Below, piece after piece: positions 52,101 to 61,100 of a stretch of 64,000 bases of DNA. This DNA is from Fragum whitleyi (Eukaryota > Mollusca > Bivalvia > Cardiida > Cardiidae), in NCBI GenBank assembly GCA_948146395.1, contig OX411555.1, positions 43,423,725 to 43,487,724 on the forward strand. Reading direction: 5' to 3'. Numbering within the stretch: the first letter of the stretch is position 1; each line of letters starts with the position of its first letter. The notes beneath the pieces are model-generated. The model did no database searches and was not told the origin of the DNA. It saw nothing but the letters and a program-made list of their open reading frames with translations. The position numbers and the translations under genes were made by a program.

Positions 52101-55100
52101 TATCTCTATCCCTCCAAAAGTAGAAGTTATTAAGTAAGACACTTGTCAACACTTTTATTTCACTATCGTCGAACTGTGTATCGTTTATCATCTCCTGTAT
52201 ATATTCTCTCATTTTAAACAATTCTATTGCAGGCTGTCCTCTCGTGATTCATTTTTTTATCTTTCGAATCCACATTGATATACAAACAACTTTCATTCTT
52301 TCTTGCATATCTTTATCCATTGTATGATATCCGATGAATATCTTGTAGATCTTTTCACGTAACTCAATTGGCAGTGGAAGTTGATAAGGCAACATTTTGA
52401 AATTTACTGTAGATAAATAGTAAATAATAGATGCCAGAAATGTTATCATCTTACAATTCTTTAATCATGTGTTAAGTACAATACCAAATGAACTAAAACA
52501 AACATTGTTTTCTAAGAGACAAAATCAATATCTTAATGTACAGTGTTCAGCTTGTTCACAAGAAATGATATCCCTCTAAAAGTTTTTATTGTTTTTATAC
52601 CCTAATACTTTCATGTCCAAATGGGACAGTATCTATATCATTGACCATTACTCTCTTTGTATATACTGATCTAAATGTTTTTGTTTGTGCTTCACTAGTG
52701 ACTTTTCTATCTCTATGTCTCCTGATTCTGCAGTCATAGGTTATCTTAATTTCAGTACTTCGATCCTGCATACATTTTGTGAATGCATCAAAATTGACCA
52801 ACTTGCAAGTTTTGTAGTCTAAGGTTATACCCTTGACTTTACTTTTACTTTCAATATCACCATCTTTGGTAACCAATTGATATGCATAGTTTTTTGGACC
52901 CAACCCTCTGAACTTAACAATTTTTGAGTTGGGTTCTTCATCGGTCCATTTCCCCAATCTACTATTGATAATAGGTGGATTCCATAACTGTGGGTCATGA
53001 ATGTACATGCAACTATCAGTGTCAATGTACAACACTCTATCATTCAGTTTTTAGTTTATAATTCAAGTCTAGCATAGGCCGTAACATATGATCCGACAAT
53101 GACATTGGCTGTTCCATGGGTCTCAACATGATCCAGCTTTGATTCATAGTTGACCAGAATGAATGGACATTCTTCATTGAATATTTCTACATGTTTAATA
53201 ATGTAGTTAGGGTTGTTGACAAGTTCAAAGTATTTTGATGGTTTTGATATATATTCTGATTGGGTCAATACCTCTCTTTGGGCAAGTTTTCCCCATAGCA
53301 AATTTAACATTATCTTTGCAAATGCCCTTCTTCCTTTGTTCTTTTTAATCATTGTAGGATACAGACTGATTCCTTCATCTGATTCATATTCCCGAATAAA
53401 TGTATCTTTGTCAGCTTGGGTTTTACACCATTCAGGATAACCACTGGCTTCTTGTTTGATTTTCAAAAAGTTGTCAACATACCCCCTAAAGAAATTATTG
53501 GAGAGAGATTCAAAGTGCCAAACTTCAAAGACATGAAGTAATCTGTAGCCACAGTCCAAAGCCTTGAACAATTCAACTGTGACCCATGTTCCTATCAACG
53601 CTCTCTCGTTTTCATTGTGAGAGCAAGTCTGTGAACTTTCTTCCGCACATGTTCTACATAGTGGAAACATCATTTTGTTATTACAATGTACGGGTAAAAT
53701 AGGGTGAAGCAAATCATCAGGTGGCAACACCTTACATTTGACATGACCTTCATACTGCCTAATGTTTTGGATGTCAATGCTTTCGCTTGTCAGGACTTTT
53801 GGGTGTCCAACAGGGTAGGATTTATACTTGCATACATAAGAATACAAAGAGCAAATGTCAATGTACTTAATTTCTTTTTCACTTGATTCGTCTATCTCAT
53901 GAGCAATCTTGACTGCATTACAACGCCCGCCATACAGTCCGTCCCTTGGATCTATTGGGTCAGAGTATGGGAATAAACCATTGATTACTTCACGATAATC
54001 TTTGTCTTTTTTTACTCTTGCATCGAACTCATGTTCCCAAATGTATTCAACTTTATAGCCTAACCTATTTAGATATTGTAGACGGGCCATTGTACCGTTA
54101 TACAAAGTTTGCATTGTAAAACCATTGATTGGGTTGGTTTGTAAACGGTTTGGGTAGCAGACTGGACAACCGTGCCATAGATCACCAAGAAATTCGTACA
54201 CTGTGTTGGTTTCTGCATGAAATCCATCAACAGATAAAGACTTGATCTCAAATTCCCCCAAATTCCGGGCATGCTGGATAAAGATGCCATTTTCATTTGC
54301 AATACTTTGGAGCCAACGAATGGCTTTCATAGAGAAACGACGCCTGGAGGAATCCTTACTTGAAATAATTGCAATTTGACCTTTAGGCAAATATCTACTT
54401 CTCCAGACCTTGTTACATGCATCAGCTATTGTTATAGCTTCCAGTAATGGATCAATACCTCCGTACTCAATAAACACTTTCCTGAAATGACCACACCCCC
54501 TTCTGAGGATATCAACATCTGAACGACAATATGACTCCATTTCTTTTTGAAAATTGAAAGTTTCTTTGTTTGTAACCTTTTCATTATACCATTTCATGAA
54601 CTCTTTTCTTAATTCTGGGGACATAGAGTCACACATGTAATAGGAGGTATCAAGATATGGACCATCATAGTCCCAAAACTGATCAGTGTTGGCAAGATGA
54701 GGAAAGAACCCCTTTTTCATTTCTTCCAGACCAAACGTATCAGGGAATTTACCAAGACGAAAGTTCATGAAGTTATAGGAGTCGATCAAACGAACTCCAT
54801 TCAACTCCAATTTCATGATATTGTTACCATTCATGATAAGAGATGGGGGTTGATTCCCAATTCTTATTATTTCATTCAAGATAAATTGGGCATCGTATCC
54901 TTTTGCATTGTGAGCTATAGCAGTCATACCCTTATGCTGCTTGGAGAAAAGCCAATTACAAAAATCAGTCAGAGTGCTATCACCTTGAAATATAACCTCC
55001 CTTCCTTCGGCAAACTCACTGCATGTTGAACAGTGATAATCAAGTGACTTATCTATGCATTCATCACAAGCTCTCTGTGCAATGCAATAATTTGGAATAT

Positions 55101-58100
55101 GTAGACCAGTATCTTGTTTGCATTCAAAATCATAGAAAATAAACAATGGTTTATTCTTTATATCACCTACATCATCATCATCCACATCATCATCACTTTG
55201 ACCATCCTTGCAAGACTTTTTTTTCTTTTTTAAATTCTCTATCACCATTGTCGCCTTTCTGTATCTTACTTTCGTAAGGCTGAATATGACAACGATGATC
55301 AGAATTAGTAACCTTTTTGCAGTAACGACACCTTTTCATACCTTTGCAAACATGATTATTTGTTCTAACATTGTATTGTTGCTTGCATTTACTGCAAAGT
55401 TTTACCAGATTACATATGGATTTCTTCTTTTTACCTTCAATTCTTCTATGATTATCAAAACATTCTTGTCCAAAAAACTTTCTTTTGCAACCATGACAGT
55501 AAAATTCTATGTTGTAAATATCACAACGTTGGGATGTGAAACAAGCTGAACAAATGTACTCACAGTAATGCTACTCTCTATGATCATATCCAACATCACA
55601 AAATTCACAATAATAGCAACAGGATAGAAACCCTGTCATACTTGTGATAAAGTCATAATGTCCTTGATGGTAATACAAATGTATCACTTTGCTATCCTGG
55701 TACACTACTGGATGTTGAAATGTCATTTCCACTTTAGAATGTTGTTGATGGACTTTGATCACATATTTCTGTTCGTACAAATAGGTCTGGACCAGCTTGT
55801 ACTCATCAACTCCACATGGTTTGTTAGGAGAAATTCCTACTTCCATCAGTAAACGTTCAGCTTCATCCTTTTGCATCGTCTTGTTTGATTGTCTAATAAG
55901 GTGCCATTTTCTTTTCCATTCATCACTATCATCTCGGTTAACATAATGTTTTCCAACGACAACTGCCCTTGCAAAACACATACTGTCTTCTGCATTTTTA
56001 ATTTCAACGATTGATTTTTTCTTCTTTGCAAAAACTTTCGTATCAAGTTCAGTTACCTATCGCTTACTCCCACCTAAGGGTAATCGTGTGTGTGTAATAT
56101 CTAATTTCATCTCACCATCATCTACCTTAAATTCAGTATTTGACTGCATGACTTTTTCAATTTCACTTAAGAATATTTCACCATTTAAATCACGCACATC
56201 CATGAAAGGTATATGTATCCCCATATCTAAAGCGGGGTGGCTGATGGTAACTCTGATTTTGTCATCTGGTTCAGTATCAAGTGTCTCGCTGAGTTGGGTT
56301 GTAATATCATCAAACAAGGTTTCAAGTTGTTGAGGTGAAATTTTATCAAATTCTTTAAATGTCACTGACACAACATGTGAGTCAGTTCTAAATAACCTGG
56401 ACTTCTTATTCATTACTTTGGACAGCTTGTACTTTTCTCTCATAGATCCGGACGTTTTTTCTTCTTCTACTTCATCATCCGATTCAATAGGTTTCACCTT
56501 TTTCTTTTTTGGTATCCAAAATTCATCATCAGATGAATCAGTATCATCTTGCATCGAAACATCTTTTTCCGATTCACTTCCTTTGTTTGACTCATTAGAC
56601 TCTGAGTCACTGTAGTCCAAAAGTTTAATTCTTTTCCACTTACGTTTATGAAGTGGAATCCATTCATCATTATCATCTTCCCTTTTTCGTTTTGACATGA
56701 TTTCTCTTTCGGGTGTTCACAAAGAACTAATATCGAAATGAAACAAACCACAGCTTTTATAGGGTATTCATGACTCACCAGTTCGTAACTGTATAAATAC
56801 CACGTAGCTTTCGTGGTATTTCATCATTCACTCACAAATCTTTGTAGAGAGAAGACATGTCTGAATTGGCTAAGAACATGAATTGTTATGACATTGTGTC
56901 AGAAGTTGTGAAAAAGATAAAGAACAGAAAACGTATGAAGGTGTACGTTAACCCATACACCCATGAATACGAAATAACCAACATACCAGCAGACTACCAA
57001 ATTCAGCATATTGGACCATACGTTGGTATGTTCATGTCTTATCAGTTCAGCAATGATGAATATCGGATTACAAAACAGAATGTATTTGATACACTTACCA
57101 TAGATGAGATATATGCTCCGGGGATGAAACGACCTGAATTTTGTTTCATCTGTCACGAGAAGGGTCACTTTGCGAAAGATTGTCCTGAGAAGACGAGAAA
57201 GGAGTCTTACTATGCTTTCGTCTTACTTTGCTTTATGTGAATCCAATAACCCACGATGTCATGATCTCAAGAAGAAACGATCGAACACCAGATTTGGACA
57301 ATATGGAATACGTTCGCGCATTCCTATCACACTGTAATGAACACAACAGATACTGTTTAAGGGTTGATAGAAAAAACACAGTGCAAAAGTTCGGGCCAAC
57401 AAATACACTAAAAAACAAATGTTCAGTGGAAACTCAAACTACTCATGTTCAACAGGACATTAATAACCATGAAGTAAATGATACTCAGAAAAATGACGGT
57501 CAGACTATAGACAATGTGAAAAACGAAACAGAGAGTCAGACTTAGAAAATCTGTTCTCAGGAAAAAGTGACAAGTGAAGAGACATCAAACCTAAAAGATA
57601 TCAAAACGGACACTGTCATCATGGACGAGGAGAATCAAAACTGTTTCTTCTGTAAGACCAGCGATCACCCGGAGAAAGACATTTGTCCTACACTAGTGAT
57701 TGACGAAACAAAGAAATCAAGAAAGAGAAAGACAAAAACTGAATCTGGCATCCCAAAGAAGAAAAGGAAACAAAACTAAATACTTAAACAAATAGACATT
57801 TTAAAGACATTGTTAAGTAGAGACATTTAAATGTACATAGACATTTTTGTTCTTGTAATGATTAAATAATGATTGTTTGTCATATGTTCATGTTTCATTT
57901 ATTTTGTATTTGAATAAAATTTTTAAAAACATTGTCTCTTTTTTATTTTTCACCATCCATCCCGATTTGCAGAAAAGTTAAAAACTTTCAAGACAATTGG
58001 ATGGTCCTTAAAAGGACCTTTTGATTTCTCCAAGTTCAACATCATTTCAATGAAAAGAAGTTAAACTTGGATATAATTGTACCATCCCCCTTTTCCATTC

Positions 58101-61100
58101 ACTACATTCAGTTGGTGGCATGAACTCTGAAAGATCAGGGTACATATCCCTATCTTTCACATGAAAGGAAGGCATGCCTGGGTACAACTCCATCATTCTT
58201 TCTTTCCATCCGGAATGTTCAGTTGGTGGTTTGAAGGTTGAAAGATCAGGATATAAATTTCCCGTCTTCACTAACTTCTTCTTCGTATAGAAATTATATC
58301 CACGCCGCAACATAAATTCATACAAAGCCTGGTTTCTTTGCTTCAGTTCATCATCGACTTTCTCTTTCTTCATTTTCTTAAAGATGCGTCGAAAGAAATC
58401 AAATACAGAATTCATCTTACAAGATGAAAAAATGTATGGAAAACTGCATTTAAATACCGTTTGAGATTACCTACTAACCTACTGACCCACTGACCTATAT
58501 AGATAAAACGAACATAATAACCTTCAAATGACTTTGAGAGAATTCAAGTGCTTCCTCCCGGGTACGCGCTCTATTTAGGGTATAAAAAGACGTCAGTTCC
58601 ATAAGAAATTCATTCTCTGGAACTCAAACATGGACTCTGAAAACATACGATCATTTGCCGTGATCTACATCAGGCACCCACCACCCTCGCAGGTTTTGCT
58701 TCTTGAGCAAATCCGGTATACCGCTAGGAAGGGGCCATGTGCTTGGACGCCGAAGATGACAGATGACTGGGTGTGGAATGAATTTATGGCACCCATTGGA
58801 CAGCCAAGGAGAGAGAGAGTTCACCCAAACATTCCTGATATTTACAGGGAAGAATACTGGGATTAGAATCTCTTTCCTCTAGAATAAACGACCCTTTTCA
58901 AGGCCAACCATATTGCAAGAATGCATCCATTTCTCAAATTGTCACATTTAAAATACACCGAACATAACCCGTATAAAGTATTCAGAATGTAGTTACAAGA
59001 TTTCATAGACCCAATATCGCATTTTCAAATAAATTCAACAATACGCTAAGTCAAGTAAAACAATGCTTCACTTGCGAGTTTAATCCACCCATCTACATTA
59101 AATATCGATTTTTATCTGACATGTACACCGATACCCGTTTCATATCGGAGTTTTACATTTTAAAGCGATAGCGAACCGGTTTTAAATCAGCGTGTTTCAA
59201 AAAGTCGCGTTAAGAGTGAATAATGATAAGATTTCAACTCTTTTCAGTCGAAAATGATAAAAATGACAAGTAATACATCTCAGCTAACATTACCAGTCAT
59301 CAAAATAAAATCAGTTTCAAGTAGAAAACAAAGGAAAAGACATTGGATCTACAGCAGAAATTCACCGTCAATTTCAAAAGTTTTTGCGAATTTATTCCTC
59401 ACGTTCAATAACTGTGCGAAGAACTTGATAAAAGAAATGATAAAAGAATAGGTTGACAAAACGTTTGAGATAGAAAATATTTACATTTTCTTCATCATGA
59501 AGAAGAAATTTGAGAAAAATCATCACTGAGAAAACACAAATTCCCATCTCGACGTCCATTTTACTTGTCAAAGTAAAGGTGCTTTCGCCAAGGTCCGCGC
59601 GCCCTACACTGTAGGCTAACAGTATAAAACTTCATCAGTCGTTCGTCAACCTCCGAAGCGAACACACGCAAAAATGAATTCAGATTTCAATTTACAAGAA
59701 ATCATGTCTCAGGCAAATATCACACACGATGATTTGCTAGCATCAGCCATGGATTCAACATTTGGATCGAAGAGTTGTCAGATACTTGGACCTCAGGAGA
59801 ATTTATCATCAATCCAACAGAATTTCCAATCAGTGAGTACAAATGATGTTGTTCTTCAAAACATCCTCGCTGAATTGAAAACCATGAATTCGCGACAAGA
59901 AGCTATCATGATAAAAATCATTGCGGAGCTGAATACCTTCAACAAATCGTTTTTGGATTTCAAGACACTGACGGAGAGGATACAAATTCTTAACCAAAAT
60001 GTTCAAAAATTGTGTCAACAATCATCATCTCCAGTCACATTCAGACCAACACCGCTGAAGATTCCAGTTGAATTTGACTTTGAACAAACGAACTTTCACA
60101 AACTCGTAGACAGTATTATGACTGTGATGAAAAAGAAACAATCGTCACACACTTCATCGACCAAAAGATCATCATCTTCATCAGAAAGTGTTCGTCCAAG
60201 TAAAAGACATTGTTCAGAAAAAGAGAGGGGATACAAAATTCCTACAATGACAGGGATAGGTGCCTACGGCAAGAACATCGATAACTTCAAGAAACCAAAG
60301 ACCAAAAAGAAGTGATGAAATGAATAGTAGAACTATCAATCAACAAAAACGGTCCTTTTCAGGACCACCCAACACCAAGAAAGAATTCATTTTCTTTCGC
60401 AAATTGTCAAAGTCCTTTTGCATTCCTCACTTTCACAATACATTCAACCACTTATTTCAAAGACAAAATCCCTATGACAAGTCCCTATCTTTCCGTCTTT
60501 GGACGGTAAGATAAGGACTAAGTCCACATGCACATTACTCACAAACCAACCCGCATTTCTCCTAAAAAAGACTAAGTCCACACGCATATTCCCCACAAAC
60601 CTAAGTTCACATGTTTTGTACAAAAGACTAAGTCCACACTCATATTCCCCACAAGCCTAAGTTCGCATTTCTGTGAAAAGATTAAGTCCAAATGCACAAA
60701 TAGCCTACCAAAAATCTGGACGTGAGTTTGGCACCAGGGTGCCAAACTCACGTCCATTACTACTAACATTTCCAATGTGTCTTTGCTTTCAGGAGCATGT
60801 TTGATCGTTTAGATACCACTAAAGTTATTAACATCGTGAAATTTACAATCATTCCGATCGAAACCGTTCCAAATCGCTCACTCAGCGCTCCATTCGTTCA
60901 TTCCAAACAGTCACTTAATTCAATAACGCTTCAAACTTATCAAAAATGTTAAGATAAAAATACTTCATTCAAAATAAGAATCGCTAGGAAAAAACGTGAT
61001 TTCACTGACTTTATTGAAGCGCATAAGCGAATGATAGGTTCTTGATGACATAAAGGCTATTTATAGGACCGGAATGAATATTTTATAAAGGAGAAGTGAT

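Larger units (their letters stand above)
52595..56698 (-). pseudogene. POLB: Protein-primed family B DNA polymerase, broken in four places
   Basis: About 4.1 kb carries one polymerase in pieces. 56698-56057 is the N-terminal region, ending at an in-frame TAG. 55981-55571 continues in the same frame to a second in-frame TAG. A Cys/His-rich section follows (about 55570-55218), after which the frame changes in an A-rich run near 55214-55232. 55248-53056 holds exonuclease and palm motifs A and B. A stop with frame change near 53036-53058 separates motif C (53035-52595). Polinton PolB enzymes replicate the element by protein priming; this copy cannot make an intact one without recoding. Homopolymer sequencing error could explain the A-run break, but not all four. 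Confidence 0.92.
42343..60764 (-). mobile_element. Polinton/Maverick (adintovirus-like), full length, 18,422 bp
   Basis: Both ends are present. Termini are 5'-AGTAGTAATGG...CCATTACTACT-3', the AG..CT form typical of Polintons, inside a 6 bp target duplication and with 434 bp inverted repeats. The interior holds the Polinton hallmark set: protein-primed-type PolB, DD35E integrase, adenain-like protease, FtsK/HerA-type ATPase and two capsid candidates, plus lineage genes. Known: Polintons integrate by a retroviral-type integrase and are proposed to be endogenous viruses. The element sits in intron 5 of the tetraspanin gene, with most genes antisense to the host. Strand is given as that of the virion block. 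Polymerase, ATPase and zinc-knuckle frames are broken, so it is probably not autonomous. Confidence 0.97.
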
